Positions 48,064 through 57,113 of a DNA stretch of 64,000 bases are shown here, one piece after another. Source of the DNA: CAVQBC01 sp963710665 (lineage in GTDB: Bacteria > Actinomycetota > Thermoleophilia > Solirubrobacterales > Solirubrobacteraceae); NCBI GenBank assembly GCA_963710665.1, contig CAVQBC010000003.1:1364001-1428000 (forward strand). Reading direction: 5' to 3'. Position 1 is the stretch's first letter. Each line of letters opens with the position of its first letter. Made by a program: the position numbers and the translations under genes. The notes under the pieces were generated by a model. It was not told the origin of the DNA and made no database searches. It saw nothing but the letters and a program-made list of their open reading frames with translations.

Positions 48064-49602
48064 GTGGCTAACGCGCCGATAGACACCGAGGAGCGCGCCG
48101 AGCGCTCCGCGCCGCCCCGCGGCGGGCCGGGAGCGCCGCCGTTCCCCCTTCCCGGAGTCGACGTGCGCCGCAAACGCCCGCCCGCGCTGTCGTTCCTGCT
48201 GCGGCTGGAGACGCTGCGGCGGATGTTCCGCGTCGTGACGCTGCTCGGGCTGGACTTCGCCGGCCTGTTCCTCGCGATCCTCACCGCGCTGATGGTCAAG
48301 GCCGTGATCCTCACCGGCGCCTTCGCCTGGCACCAGTCGCTGGTGGAGACCCAGGAGACGATCGCCTTCGCCTACCTGGTCACCGCGCTGCTGTTCGCCC
48401 GCTCGGGCCTCTACGGCAACCGCGCCGAGCGGCCCGGGTTGCCGCGCATCGTCTCGTCGCTGTTCCAGGTGATGGTCGTGGCGCTCGTGTTCGCGCTGGT
48501 CAGCGGTGAGCAGTATTCGAGCTACTACATCTTCTACGGGACGCTGTGCTTCGCGATCGTCTACGTGTCGTCGCTGCGCTGGCTCTACGAGCGGGTCTCG
48601 GGGCTGCTGCTGCGGGCGGCCGGGTACCGGCGCCGGGCGATCCTCGTCGGCTCCGGCCAGCACATCGACGACGTCGCGCATGCGCTGATCGACTCCGTGC
48701 ACGCGCCGGTCGAGATGGTCGGCTTCATCTCGCTGACGCCGCGGCCCGACAACGGCCTGCGCTCCCTCGGGCCGATCTCCCGCCTCGGCGAGGTGCTCGA
48801 CCGCCACCGCGTCCAGGAGGTGATCATCGCCGACCCGGACTTCCCGGAGGAGAAGGCGGTGGACCTCGTGGACGCGTGCCACCAGCGCGGAGTGACCGTG
48901 CGCATCGCGCCGTCGACGATGGAGATCCTCGTGCACCGGGCGGAGTTCGTGCCGGGCTCCTCGGTGCCGCTGTTCGAGCTGCGCCCGCCGGTCTTCGACG
49001 GCTTCGACTATCTCGTCAAGCGCACCTTCGACTTCATCGGCTCGCTGCTGCTGATCCTCGTCCTCAGCCCGATGCTGCTGCTGATCGCGGCGGCCGTGTT
49101 CGTGTCCTCACGCGGCCCGGTGCTCTACCGCTCGATCCGCCCGGGCATCGGCGGCGAGCCCTTCGCCTGCTTCAAGTTCCGCACGATGCGCACCGACGCC
49201 GACCAGCTGCAGGCCGACCTCGAGTCGCTCAACGAGGCCACCGGACCGCTGTTCAAGATCCGCGAGGACCCGCGGCTGACGCGCGTCGGGCGCCTGCTGC
49301 GGCGCTTCTCGCTCGACGAGCTGCCGCAGCTGTTCAACGTGCTGCTCGGCCAGATGTCGCTCGTCGGCCCGCGGCCGCTGCCGCAGCGCGACTTCGAGCA
49401 GCTCGAGGACTGGCACAAGAAGCGCTACCTCGTGCTGCCGGGCATCACCGGGCTGTGGCAGGTCTCCGGCCGCTCGGAGCTCGACTTCGACGACCTCGTG
49501 CGGCTCGACTTCCTCTACCTCGAGCGCTGGTCGGTCGGCCTCGACCTGACCATCCTGCTCAAGACCGTGCCCGCCGTGTTCACCCGGCGGGGCGCGTTCT
49601 AG
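48064..49602 (+). CDS. Exopolysaccharide polyprenyl glycosylphosphotransferase
   Basis: 512 residues. The N-terminal half has four or five membrane helices, the middle a CoA-binding-like domain (RRAILVGSGQ), and the C-terminal 200 residues the bacterial sugar-transferase domain (KRTFDFIGSLLLILVLSPML, FACFKFRTMRTDADQ, RFSLDELPQLFNVLLGQMSL, GITGLWQVSGRSE). It starts a repeat unit by placing a sugar-phosphate on undecaprenyl phosphate. The GTG start follows a low-GC promoter-like stretch (47990-48050). The last 23 bases overlap the end of the convergent metallo-hydrolase. Confidence 0.94.
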   Translation: MANAPIDTEERAERSAPPRGGPGAPPFPLPGVDVRRKRPPALSFLLRLETLRRMFRVVTLLGLDFAGLFLAILTALMVKAVILTGAFAWHQSLVETQETIAFAYLVTALLFARSGLYGNRAERPGLPRIVSSLFQVMVVALVFALVSGEQYSSYYIFYGTLCFAIVYVSSLRWLYERVSGLLLRAAGYRRRAILVGSGQHIDDVAHALIDSVHAPVEMVGFISLTPRPDNGLRSLGPISRLGEVLDRHRVQEVIIADPDFPEEKAVDLVDACHQRGVTVRIAPSTMEILVHRAEFVPGSSVPLFELRPPVFDGFDYLVKRTFDFIGSLLLILVLSPMLLLIAAAVFVSSRGPVLYRSIRPGIGGEPFACFKFRTMRTDADQLQADLESLNEATGPLFKIREDPRLTRVGRLLRRFSLDELPQLFNVLLGQMSLVGPRPLPQRDFEQLEDWHKKRYLVLPGITGLWQVSGRSELDFDDLVRLDFLYLERWSVGLDLTILLKTVPAVFTRRGAF

Positions 49603-50374
49603 CGGCTCCGCTCCCGTTCCCCAGCGGCACCTCGGCGCCGTCCTCGGGGACCGAGACGTGCTCGTGCACGTCCTCGGCGTGGAGGCGCTCGCGCAGGTCG
49701 GCGCGCGCCTCGAGGCAGTGGTTGATCGCCTCGAGGTGGACGGCGACCACGCGCGCCCAGGGGGCGTGGCGGGCCACCGCGACGACGTCCTCCGCGGTCA
49801 TCGTGATCGGGTCGCCGGTCGCGAAGCGGGCGCCGCCGGCGTTGACCACCACCGCGTCGGGGCGGTGGGCGTCCAGCGCCTCGCGCACCGGCTCGCACCA
49901 CACCGTGTCGCCCGCCACGTAGAGGCTCGGCTCGCCGTCGGCGGCGAGCACGAAGCCCGACACCGGCCCGAGCGCGTCGGCCTGGGCGCCGTGGCCGTGC
50001 CGGCCGTCCGTGCGCGCGACGCGGATGCCCTCCCAGTCGGCGGTGTCGTCGACGGGATGAACGGCGGTGAAGCCGCGCTCGCGCAGCGTCGCGGCGTCCG
50101 GCGGCTGGCAGAGGAGGGGGACGTCCGGCGGCAGCAGGCGCACCGCGGTGTCGTCGAGGTGGTCGACATGCAGGTGCGTCACCAGCACCCCGTCGATGCG
50201 GCGCACGACGACCTCGGGCGGCTCCGGCAGCTCGACGAGCGGGTTGCGGCGGTCGTCGGCGCTGTTGGGGACCGGCGGGCGGGCGCGAGCGGGGTCGAGC
50301 TGGGGGTCGATCAGCAGGCGGCGGCCGGCGAGGTGGACGAGCAGCGTCGCGTGCCGGATCAGGCGCAGGTGCAT
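49580..50374 (-). CDS. Metallo-beta-lactamase-fold hydrolase (L-ascorbate lactonase-like)
   Basis: 264-residue MBL-fold protein. It starts MHLRLIRHATLLVHLAGRRL with DPQLDP, then the metal motif THLHVDHLDD, AGDTVWCEP and a C-terminal HLEAINH. This is the UlaG/ArsB-like single-domain class with unknown substrate. A GTG/ATG choice exists: MGPG at 50386 or MHLR at 50374; the latter matches family starts. Confidence 0.85.
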   Translation of the reverse strand: MHLRLIRHATLLVHLAGRRLLIDPQLDPARARPPVPNSADDRRNPLVELPEPPEVVVRRIDGVLVTHLHVDHLDDTAVRLLPPDVPLLCQPPDAATLRERGFTAVHPVDDTADWEGIRVARTDGRHGHGAQADALGPVSGFVLAADGEPSLYVAGDTVWCEPVREALDAHRPDAVVVNAGGARFATGDPITMTAEDVVAVARHAPWARVVAVHLEAINHCLEARADLRERLHAEDVHEHVSVPEDGAEVPLGNGSGAARTRPAG

Positions 50375-50420
50375 CCCAGGTCCCATTCTGCACCCGGGCC
50401 GGGACGGCTAGGCGCAGTGG

Positions 50421-51428
50421 TCAGGCTTCGGTCAGCGTCCACGCCTCGTGGGGCGCGATCAGCTCGGCCACCTGGGCCGCATGGCGGTCGGCGTGCCAGC
50501 GCACCGCGCGGTGGCGGGCGGCGGCGCCCATCGCGTCGCGGTTGGCGAGCACCTCGATCACCGCGGCGGCGAGCGCCGGCGGGTCGTCCGGCGGGACGAG
50601 CCGCCCGGTGACGCCGTCCACCACCAGCTCGCCGAGGCCCCCCGCGGCGGTCGCCACCACGGGCGTCCCGGCGTTCATGGCCTCCGCCGGCACGGTGCCG
50701 AACGGCTCCTCCCGCGACGGGTAGACGAGGACGTCGAGCGCCCGCAGGAGGCCCGCGGCGCCGTCCACCCAGCCGTAGTGCTCCACGGCATCGGTGCTCT
50801 TGAGCGCGGTCACGTAGCTCGGCGCGGCCTCGTAGGGGTCGTCGCCGACCACCACCACGCGCGCCCCCGCCGCGCTCAGGGCGGGCGCGGCGCGGACGAG
50901 GTCGTCAACGCCCTTGCTCGGCTCGATCCGCCCGACGTAGCCGACCACGGGCCCGTCCGACGGCGGCCACGGCGGCTGCACGGGCCGCGGCTGGGGCTCG
51001 ATCGGGCACCCGACGACGTGGGCGCGGTCGCCGAGGCGCCCCAGCCGCTCGGCGGTGGCGTGGGAGTCGGCGAGGATGACGTCGGCGCGCCCCCAGCCGC
51101 GCGGCGCGCGCTCGACCAGCTCGTGCACGTGCAGGACGGTGCGCTTGCTCCCCAGGGGACCGAGCAGGCGGGCCGAGGCGGCCCCGCTGAGGTACACGGC
51201 GTCGGCCCCGCGGGCGAGGCGCCGGGCCCGCCCGCCGGCCGGCCAGCTCACGGACAGGCGCTCCCAGGCCAGGCCCGCCGCCAGCGCCGCGTCGCGCAGG
51301 GGACCGGGACGGGGCGAGGTCAAGGTGAGTGTCCAGCCGCGGCTCCGGAGGCGCGCGAGCAGCCGAAGGAGGCCGAGCTCCGCGCCACCGAGGTCCCCAG
51401 CAGGCGCGACGGCCAGCAGATGGGTCAT
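50421..51428 (-). CDS. Glycosyltransferase family 4-type protein
   Basis: 335-residue GT-B glycosyltransferase. N-terminal APAGDLGGAELGLLRLLARL, a central GYVGRIEPSKGVDDLVRAAP, and the nucleotide-sugar binding segment YPSREEPFGTVPAEAMNAGTP. It transfers a sugar onto a growing glycan. TATAAC lies 10 bases before the ATG. It is divergent from the methyltransferase gene and fits the surface-polysaccharide region. Confidence 0.9.
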   Translation of the reverse strand: MTHLLAVAPAGDLGGAELGLLRLLARLRSRGWTLTLTSPRPGPLRDAALAAGLAWERLSVSWPAGGRARRLARGADAVYLSGAASARLLGPLGSKRTVLHVHELVERAPRGWGRADVILADSHATAERLGRLGDRAHVVGCPIEPQPRPVQPPWPPSDGPVVGYVGRIEPSKGVDDLVRAAPALSAAGARVVVVGDDPYEAAPSYVTALKSTDAVEHYGWVDGAAGLLRALDVLVYPSREEPFGTVPAEAMNAGTPVVATAAGGLGELVVDGVTGRLVPPDDPPALAAAVIEVLANRDAMGAAARHRAVRWHADRHAAQVAELIAPHEAWTLTEA

Positions 51429-51482
51429 CCCAGGCGACGTTATACCCGTTGGGGCCGACCGCCTCGCGTACCCTCCCGCCGC

Positions 51483-52097
51483 GTGGAGTCGCGCGACCTC
51501 GCCGAGCGGGACTGGGTCGACGCGCCCGCGGACCCCGAGCCGTGGGCGTGGCGCCGTCGCCGCGCACTGCTCCTCTCGGAGGTGCGGGCGGGCCAGCGCG
51601 TGCTCGACCTCGGCTGCGGGGCCGGGCGGTTCGTGGCGGCCCTGCGCGACGCCGGCGCCGACCCCGTCGGGGTGGAGATCGCGCCCGCCGCGCTCGAGCG
51701 TGCGCGGCGCAACGTGCCGGGCGCCGACCTGCGCCTGGCCGAGCCGGACGGCACGCTGCCGCTGGATCACGGGTCCGTCGACGTCGTGTGGTGCAGCGAG
51801 GTGCTCGAGCACGCGGCCGACACGCTGCACCTGCTCACCGAGGCCCGCCGGGTGCTCCGCCGCGGCGGCCGCCTGGTGGTCACGACGCCCTCCCACGGCC
51901 GCCTCAAGGCGGTGGCGATCGCGCTCGCGCGCTTCGACGCGCACTTCGACCCGCTCGGCGGCCACCTGCGCTTCTACACGCGCACGTCGCTGGCGCGCGC
52001 GCTCGACGCGGGCGGCTTCGAGGCGGTGGACGTCTCGGTGATGGGCGGTCCGCCGCTGCTGCGGGCCTCGCTGGTGGGCCGGGCGCGGCGGGGGTAG
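51483..52097 (+). CDS. SAM-dependent methyltransferase (class I)
   Basis: 204 residues. Motif I is VLDLGCGAGRFVAALRDAGA, post-I GVEIAP, motif II LDHGSVDVVWCSEVLEH and RVLRRGGRLVVTTPS. Type 11/12 methyltransferase; the substrate may be a glycan or lipid given its neighbours. GTG start 8 bases after TACCCT. Confidence 0.9.
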   Translation: MESRDLAERDWVDAPADPEPWAWRRRRALLLSEVRAGQRVLDLGCGAGRFVAALRDAGADPVGVEIAPAALERARRNVPGADLRLAEPDGTLPLDHGSVDVVWCSEVLEHAADTLHLLTEARRVLRRGGRLVVTTPSHGRLKAVAIALARFDAHFDPLGGHLRFYTRTSLARALDAGGFEAVDVSVMGGPPLLRASLVGRARRG

Positions 52098-52105
52098 CCA
52101 CCCCG

Positions 52106-52510
52106 TCAGCGGCCGCGCCCGCGCGACCCGCGCGTGCGCTCCAGGCGGCGGCGGTCGCGCTTCGTCGGCCGCGGCCCGCCGGGGATCGCCGGCGGCGGCG
52201 CGAGGCGGCGCTCCGCCGCGGCGCGCTCGCGCGCTTCGCGGCTCTCGGCGGTCTCCTCGTAGAGCAGCGCGGCCTCGCGCGCGGGGCCGCGGCGCTCGCT
52301 GGTCGCGCGAACGTCGACCACCATCCGCCGTTCGCCCACGGTGAGCTCGATCCGGTCGCCCGGCCGGACCTCCCGGCTCGGCTTCACGGCGTGCCCGTTG
52401 ACGTGGACGCGGCCGCCCTTGACGGCCTCGGCGGCGAGCGCACGGGTCTTGAGCAGGCGCGCCGCCCACAGCCACCGGTCGAGGCGCACGGGTGACGCGG
52501 TGTCGTCCAC
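52106..52510 (-). CDS. S4-domain RNA-binding protein (Hsp15-like)
   Basis: 134 residues. An S4 domain covers residues about 8-70 (VRLDRWLWAARLLKTRALAA, GRVHVNGHAVKPSREVRPGD), followed by a charged Arg-rich tail. It is like Hsp15, which binds free 50S subunits carrying nascent chains. GTG start; internal starts are possible. Convergent with the methyltransferase gene. Confidence 0.9.
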   Translation of the reverse strand: MDDTASPVRLDRWLWAARLLKTRALAAEAVKGGRVHVNGHAVKPSREVRPGDRIELTVGERRMVVDVRATSERRGPAREAALLYEETAESREARERAAAERRLAPPPAIPGGPRPTKRDRRRLERTRGSRGRGR

Positions 52511-52574
52511 GGCGGTGATGCTCGCAGCCCCGGGGCGGGCCCGGCTCGCGTCAGGGATCTGCCACGATCCGCTC

Positions 52575-53222
52575 GTGACCGGATCCGCGCGGACGCAGGC
52601 TCCCGAGGCGACGGTGCTCGACGTCGAGACCCCGCAAGGACCCGCGCGCGTGCACCTCCACGCAGTCGACGCCCCGGTCGCGGCGCTGGTGCTCGGGCAC
52701 GGCGCCGGCGGCGGGGTCGCCGCGCGGGACCTGACCGCGGCCGCGAAGGCCGCCCGCGGGGCGGGCCTGACCGTCGCGCTCGTCGAGCAGCCCTACCGGG
52801 TGGCGGGCCGGCGCTCGCCGCCCGCGGCGCCGCGCCTCGACGCGGCGTGGACGTCGGTCGTCGAGCAGCTGCGGGCGGGCGCGCTGCGCGACCTGCCGCT
52901 CGTGACCGGCGGCCGGTCCTCCGGCGCCCGCGTCGCCTGCCGCACGGCGGGGGAGACCGGCGCCGTCGGCGTGGTGTGCCTCGCCTTCCCGCTGCACCCG
53001 CCGCGCCGGAAGTCGGGCGCCGAGTCCCAGAGCCGGCAGCCGGAGCTCGACGCGGTCGAGGTCCCGGTGCTGGTCGTGCAGGGGTCCAACGACCGTTTCG
53101 GCATGCCCCCCGGCGGCCCGCGCCGCCGGGTCGTGGAGGTGCGCGGCGACCACCGGCTCGCGAGCGACGCCGAGGCGGTGTCGGCGGCGGTGCGCGACTG
53201 GCTCGGGGAGGTCGTCGGCTAG
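52575..53222 (+). CDS. Alpha/beta-hydrolase (KANL3/Tex-like dienelactone hydrolase family)
   Basis: 215-residue alpha/beta hydrolase. LGHGAGGGVAARDL near residue 40 and the nucleophile elbow GGRSSGARVA identify the KANL3/Tex30-like group. The acid and histidine are in VQGSNDRFG and RGDHRLAS. Substrate unknown. GTG start. Its stop overlaps that of the convergent TetR gene by four bases. Confidence 0.8.
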   Translation: MTGSARTQAPEATVLDVETPQGPARVHLHAVDAPVAALVLGHGAGGGVAARDLTAAAKAARGAGLTVALVEQPYRVAGRRSPPAAPRLDAAWTSVVEQLRAGALRDLPLVTGGRSSGARVACRTAGETGAVGVVCLAFPLHPPRRKSGAESQSRQPELDAVEVPVLVVQGSNDRFGMPPGGPRRRVVEVRGDHRLASDAEAVSAAVRDWLGEVVG

Positions 53223-53818
53223 ACGGCGGCGATGCCCGCCCGCGCGAACGTCACGGCGTCGTCGAGCAGCGCGGCGATCTCGGGCTCGGTCAGCGCGCGG
53301 CCATCCTCCTCCATGTGGGCGGCCGCGCTCTCCTCCACGATGCGCAGCGCCGCCATCAGCGACGCGGCGGCGAGCCGCGCCGCGAGCTCCCGCCCCGGCC
53401 CCAGGTCGTCCGCCAGCGCGTCGGCGATCACGCGCTCCATCTCGCCGTAGTGCTGCAGGCGGCGCGCCGCGACGACCGGCACCTCGTGCACGAGCCGGAG
53501 CTGGAGCACCAGACCGGGCTCGAGCCAGCCAGCCAGCTGCCCGAGCCAGCCGCGGACGACGCCGAACGCGCCGGCGTCGCCGCCGGCCCGCTCGCGCAGC
53601 GCCGCGGCCAGCGCCTCGATCGCCAGCGGCGCGTCGCCGAAGACGATGTCCTCCTTGCTCGGGAAGTAGCTGAAGACCGTCGCGCGCGAGACGTCGGCGG
53701 CGTCGGCGATGCGGTCGATCGTCGTCGCGGAGAACCCCTGCTCGTCGAACAGCTCCATCGCGGCGTCGTGGATGGCCGCGCGCGTCGCCGCCTTCTTGCG
53801 CTCCCTGAGTCCGGTCAC
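53219..53818 (-). CDS. TetR-family regulator of the MMPL exporter
   Basis: 199 residues. TetR helix-turn-helix AIHDAAMELFDEQGFSATTI, then RIADAADVSRATVFSYFPSK, plus a helical ligand domain. The GTG at 53818 is chosen because TATTGT ends 8 bases upstream. It is divergent from the MMPL exporter, and a tandem 17-bp repeat lies between the two -10 boxes. Repression of both genes and release by a drug or lipid is the standard model for this arrangement. Confidence 0.9.
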   Translation of the reverse strand: MTGLRERKKAATRAAIHDAAMELFDEQGFSATTIDRIADAADVSRATVFSYFPSKEDIVFGDAPLAIEALAAALRERAGGDAGAFGVVRGWLGQLAGWLEPGLVLQLRLVHEVPVVAARRLQHYGEMERVIADALADDLGPGRELAARLAAASLMAALRIVEESAAAHMEEDGRALTEPEIAALLDDAVTFARAGIAAV

Positions 53819-53834
53819 GAGACCGAACAATAGC

Positions 53835-53868
53835 ACTGAGTCCAGTTTTAGACTGAGTTGATTTTTAG
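53835..53868. promoter_or_regulatory. Tandem 17-bp operator-like repeat between tetR and MMPL gene
   Basis: ACTGAGTCCAGTTTTAG is followed directly by ACTGAGTTGATTTTTAG (14 of 17 identical). It is very AT-rich for this genome and covers the -35 areas of both divergent promoters. Likely binding site for the TetR protein. Confidence 0.55.
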
Positions 53869-53893
53869 ACGGCGTCTGGTTATCGTGCTCGCC

Positions 53894-56026
53894 ATGACCT
53901 CACTCCTCTCCCATATCGCCTCCCTGGCCGGTCGCCGGCCGCGCGCCGTGACCGCCGCGGTGCTCCTCACGCTGATCGCGGTGATCGGCGGCGCGATGGC
54001 CCTCGGCGGCTCGTTCAAGGACGACTTCACCGTCCCGGGTATCGAGTCCCAGAAGGCGCAGGACCTGCTCGAGGCGCGCTTCCCCGTCCAGTCCGGCACC
54101 CAGGCCACGCTCGTCTTCACGGCCGCGGACGGCACGCTCGAGCGGCCGGCCACCGAGCGGGCGATCGGCGCGGCGCTCGCCACGATCGACCGCCAGCCGC
54201 AGGTGGTCTCGGTCGAGAACCCCTTCCAGACGCCGGACCGCGTCTCTCCTGACGGCCGGACGGCGTACGCCACGGTCGGCTACGGGCCGACCGCCGCCGA
54301 GGTCGACTCGGCCGCCCGCGAGCGCCTCGAGTCCGCGACCTCCGGCCTGCCCGGGTCGGGCGTGGACGTCGCGATGGCCGGCGAGGTCGTCGACGGCGCC
54401 GCCACCGGCGGGTTCCCGGTCGGCGAGGTCGTCGGCCTCGCGATCGCAGTGGTGCTGCTGATCGCGGTCCTGCGCAACCTGCGTGCCGCGCGCAACGCGC
54501 TCGGCGCCGCCTTCGCGGGCGTGGGGCTCGGCTTCGGCGTGCTGCTGTGGGCCGCCGCGGCGACCGAGGTCCCCGGCCTCGCCCCGACACTGGCCGGGAT
54601 GCTCGGGATCGGCGCCGGCATCGATTATGCGCTGCTGCTCGCCGCCCGCCAGCAGGAAGAGCTGCGCGCGGGACACGCGCCGCTCGAGGCCGCCCGCCGG
54701 GCCAACGTCTCCGCCGGCCACTCCGCGCTCACCGCGGCGAGCATCGTGCTCGTCTCGATCTCGGGGCTGCTGGTCACCGGGATCCCGTTCGTGGGCCGCG
54801 CGGGCGTCGCAGCGGGCCTCGTCGTCCTCGCCTGCGCCATCGTGTGCGTGGTCCTGCTGCCCGCGCGCTTCGCCCGCGCCGGCCGTCGCCTGCTGCCGCG
54901 CCGCGAGCGCGCCGCGGCGCCGCCCGCCGCCGTCCCCGGCCGCGCGCCGTGGGCGACCCGGCGGCCGTGGCTCGCCCTCGGTGCCGCCGGGGCGGTCACG
55001 CTCGCGCTCGCCGCCCCCGCGACCGGCCTGCAGCTCGGCCAGCCCGACGACCGCAACCTGGGTCCGGACGCGACACAGCGCCAGGCCTACGACCGGCTCG
55101 CCGCGGGCTTCGGCGCCGGTGTCAACGGGCCGCTCGTCGTCGCCGTCTCCCTCCCGGACGGCACGCCCGAGTCCTCGCTGCGACCGCTCACGCGTGGGAT
55201 TGCCGCGGATCCCGACGTGGCGGACGTCGCCCGGCCCGCGCTCAACCAGGCGCGCGACACCGCGGTGATCACGGTCACGCCCCGCGGCGGTCCGCAGGAG
55301 GACGCGACGCGGGCGCTGGTGGACCGGCTCCGCGAGCGGGTGATCCCGGCGGCGCTCGACGGCACGAGCGCGCGGGCGTACGTCGGCGGGCGGACCGCAC
55401 GCTACGGCGACGAGGCCGAGCGCATCGCGTCCCGCATCCCGCTGTTCGCCTCCGTGGTCGTCGGTCTGTCGCTCGTGCTCCTGCTCGTGGCGTTCCGGTC
55501 GTGGCGGATCTCGCTGCTGTCGGCGGCCTTCAACCTCATCTCGATCGCCGCCGCCTACGGCGTGGTCACGCTTGCCTTCCAGACGGCGCCCGGCGCCGCC
55601 CTGCTGGGGGTCGAGCAGCTGCCGGTCGTCCCGTACGTGCCGCTGTTCATGTTCGCGATCCTCTTCGGGCTCTCGACCGACTACAACGTGTTCCTGCTCT
55701 CGCGGGTCCGCGAGGAATGGGGCCCGCCCGCCCGCCACGCCGACCACCGCGCCGCGATCGCGGCCGCCTCGGCCGGCACCCGCAAGATCATCACCGCCGC
55801 GGGCGGGATCATGATCGCGGTCTTCCTGGGCTTCGCGACCGATCCCGACCCCGTGATCAAGATGACGGGCATCGGGCTCGCCACCGCGGTGCTCGTCGAC
55901 GTCACGCTCGTCCGGCTCTTCATGGCGCCGGCCGCGCTGACGCTGCTCGGGGACCGGCTGTGGCCGGGCCGGCGGGGCCGCCGGGCCGTGGCGCCGGTCG
56001 CGACGGTGTCCGAGGGCGCCTCGTGA
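53894..56026 (+). CDS. MMPL/RND-family transporter
   Basis: 710-residue RND-type exporter with two MMPL domains, about 11-12 membrane helices and two periplasmic loops. Membrane signatures include GMLGIGAGIDYALLLAARQQ and FMFAILFGLSTDYNVFLLSR, each with the charged residues used for proton coupling. These proteins export lipids, drugs or siderophores. ATG 53894 lies 7 bases after TATCGT; a longer ORF start would cross the operator. GTGA overlap with the next small gene. Confidence 0.93.
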   Translation: MTSLLSHIASLAGRRPRAVTAAVLLTLIAVIGGAMALGGSFKDDFTVPGIESQKAQDLLEARFPVQSGTQATLVFTAADGTLERPATERAIGAALATIDRQPQVVSVENPFQTPDRVSPDGRTAYATVGYGPTAAEVDSAARERLESATSGLPGSGVDVAMAGEVVDGAATGGFPVGEVVGLAIAVVLLIAVLRNLRAARNALGAAFAGVGLGFGVLLWAAAATEVPGLAPTLAGMLGIGAGIDYALLLAARQQEELRAGHAPLEAARRANVSAGHSALTAASIVLVSISGLLVTGIPFVGRAGVAAGLVVLACAIVCVVLLPARFARAGRRLLPRRERAAAPPAAVPGRAPWATRRPWLALGAAGAVTLALAAPATGLQLGQPDDRNLGPDATQRQAYDRLAAGFGAGVNGPLVVAVSLPDGTPESSLRPLTRGIAADPDVADVARPALNQARDTAVITVTPRGGPQEDATRALVDRLRERVIPAALDGTSARAYVGGRTARYGDEAERIASRIPLFASVVVGLSLVLLLVAFRSWRISLLSAAFNLISIAAAYGVVTLAFQTAPGAALLGVEQLPVVPYVPLFMFAILFGLSTDYNVFLLSRVREEWGPPARHADHRAAIAAASAGTRKIITAAGGIMIAVFLGFATDPDPVIKMTGIGLATAVLVDVTLVRLFMAPAALTLLGDRLWPGRRGRRAVAPVATVSEGAS

Positions 56027-56337
56027 GCCCCGAGCGGCGCGCGCTCCACCAGGAGCTGCACGCCACGGTCGCCGCCCGGCGCGAGCTGGGCGGCGACTAC
56101 GACGCCGACCTGACGACGGCGCTCGCCGAGCGGCTCGACCGCGAGCTGCGCCACCACCGCCGCACGGCGGTGGTGGCCGACGCGGTCACCGTCGCGATCG
56201 CGCTCGGCTCGATCGGGCTCGGCGTGCTCGTCACGGCGGCGGCCGGCCGGCTCGGGGACCTCGGCGGCACGCTCGCCACGGTCGTCGCCTGGGTCGTGAT
56301 CGCCGTGGTCAACGTGGCGCACGCCCGCTCGCGGTGA
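56023..56337 (+). CDS. Small membrane protein of the MMPL operon
   Basis: 104 residues. The N-terminal half is charged and soluble (ALHQELHATVAARRELGGDY); two membrane helices follow (VADAVTVAIALGSIGLGVLV and GTLATVVAWVVIAVVNVAHA). GTG start four bases inside the MMPL stop. It could assist the exporter. Not a recognised family. Confidence 0.75.
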   Translation: MSPERRALHQELHATVAARRELGGDYDADLTTALAERLDRELRHHRRTAVVADAVTVAIALGSIGLGVLVTAAAGRLGDLGGTLATVVAWVVIAVVNVAHARSR

Positions 56338-57110
56338 GCACGGCGCCGTACCCGCGCGCGTTGCGCCCGCTTCCCCGGGGCTGCGAGCATTCCCGGCGCG
56401 TGTCCGTCTCGCCTGCCACTCTCACGGCGCGCTTCGCCCCCGCCGGCCTGGCGGCCGCGGGGGTGGCGCTCGCGGCCGCCATCGCCGTCGGCGTCGTCAG
56501 GGTCCCGGATCTCGCCGGCGCGGTCTCCGACGCCACGCACGCGCTGGGCGCCTGGATCTACCTCGCCGTGCTCGTCCTCGTGTTCCTCGAGACCACGGCG
56601 CTCGTCGGCTTCGTGATCCATGGCGAGCTCGCGCTGCTGGTCGGCGGCGTCGCGGCCGAGCGCGGCGACGTCGCGCTGCCGGCCATCATCGCGCTGGCAT
56701 GGGGGGCGGCCGTCGCGGGCGACCTCGTCAGCCTCCTCCTCGGCCGCCGGCTCGGCCGCCCGTTCCTGGAGCGGCACGGCCCCCGGGTCGGCGTCGGTCC
56801 CGACCGGCTCGCCCGCATCGACGCCTTCTTCGCCCGCCACGGCAGCAAGGCCGTGTTCCTCGGCCGCTTCACCGGTCTCCTGCGCGCGACCATGCCGTTC
56901 GCGGCCGGCAGCTCCGGCATGCGCCCGCGGCAGCTGCTGCCCCTCAGTGCGCTCAGCGCGCTCGTCTGGGTGACCGTCTTCACGCTGATCGGCTACGCGT
57001 TCGCGGAGTCCTTCACCGCGGCCGGCCAGACCGCCACCCGGATCGCCCTGGTGGCGGTGCTGCTGGCGATCGCAGCACTGGTCGCCCGATCGCGCCTGGC
57101 ACGCCGGTGA
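56334..57110 (+). CDS. DedA-family membrane protein
   Basis: 258 residues as called (236 if GTG 56400 is the start). DedA/SNARE-associated fold with motifs FLETTALVGFVIHGELALLV, AGDLVSLLLGRRLGRP and the conserved FLGRFTGLLRATMPFAAGSS. Family members move undecaprenyl phosphate or other lipids across the membrane. The upstream GTG (56334) overlaps the preceding stop (GTGA); the second start is closer to the usual N-terminus. Third gene of the MMPL operon. Confidence 0.85.
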   Translation: MSTAPYPRALRPLPRGCEHSRRVSVSPATLTARFAPAGLAAAGVALAAAIAVGVVRVPDLAGAVSDATHALGAWIYLAVLVLVFLETTALVGFVIHGELALLVGGVAAERGDVALPAIIALAWGAAVAGDLVSLLLGRRLGRPFLERHGPRVGVGPDRLARIDAFFARHGSKAVFLGRFTGLLRATMPFAAGSSGMRPRQLLPLSALSALVWVTVFTLIGYAFAESFTAAGQTATRIALVAVLLAIAALVARSRLARR

Positions 57111-57113
57111 GTA

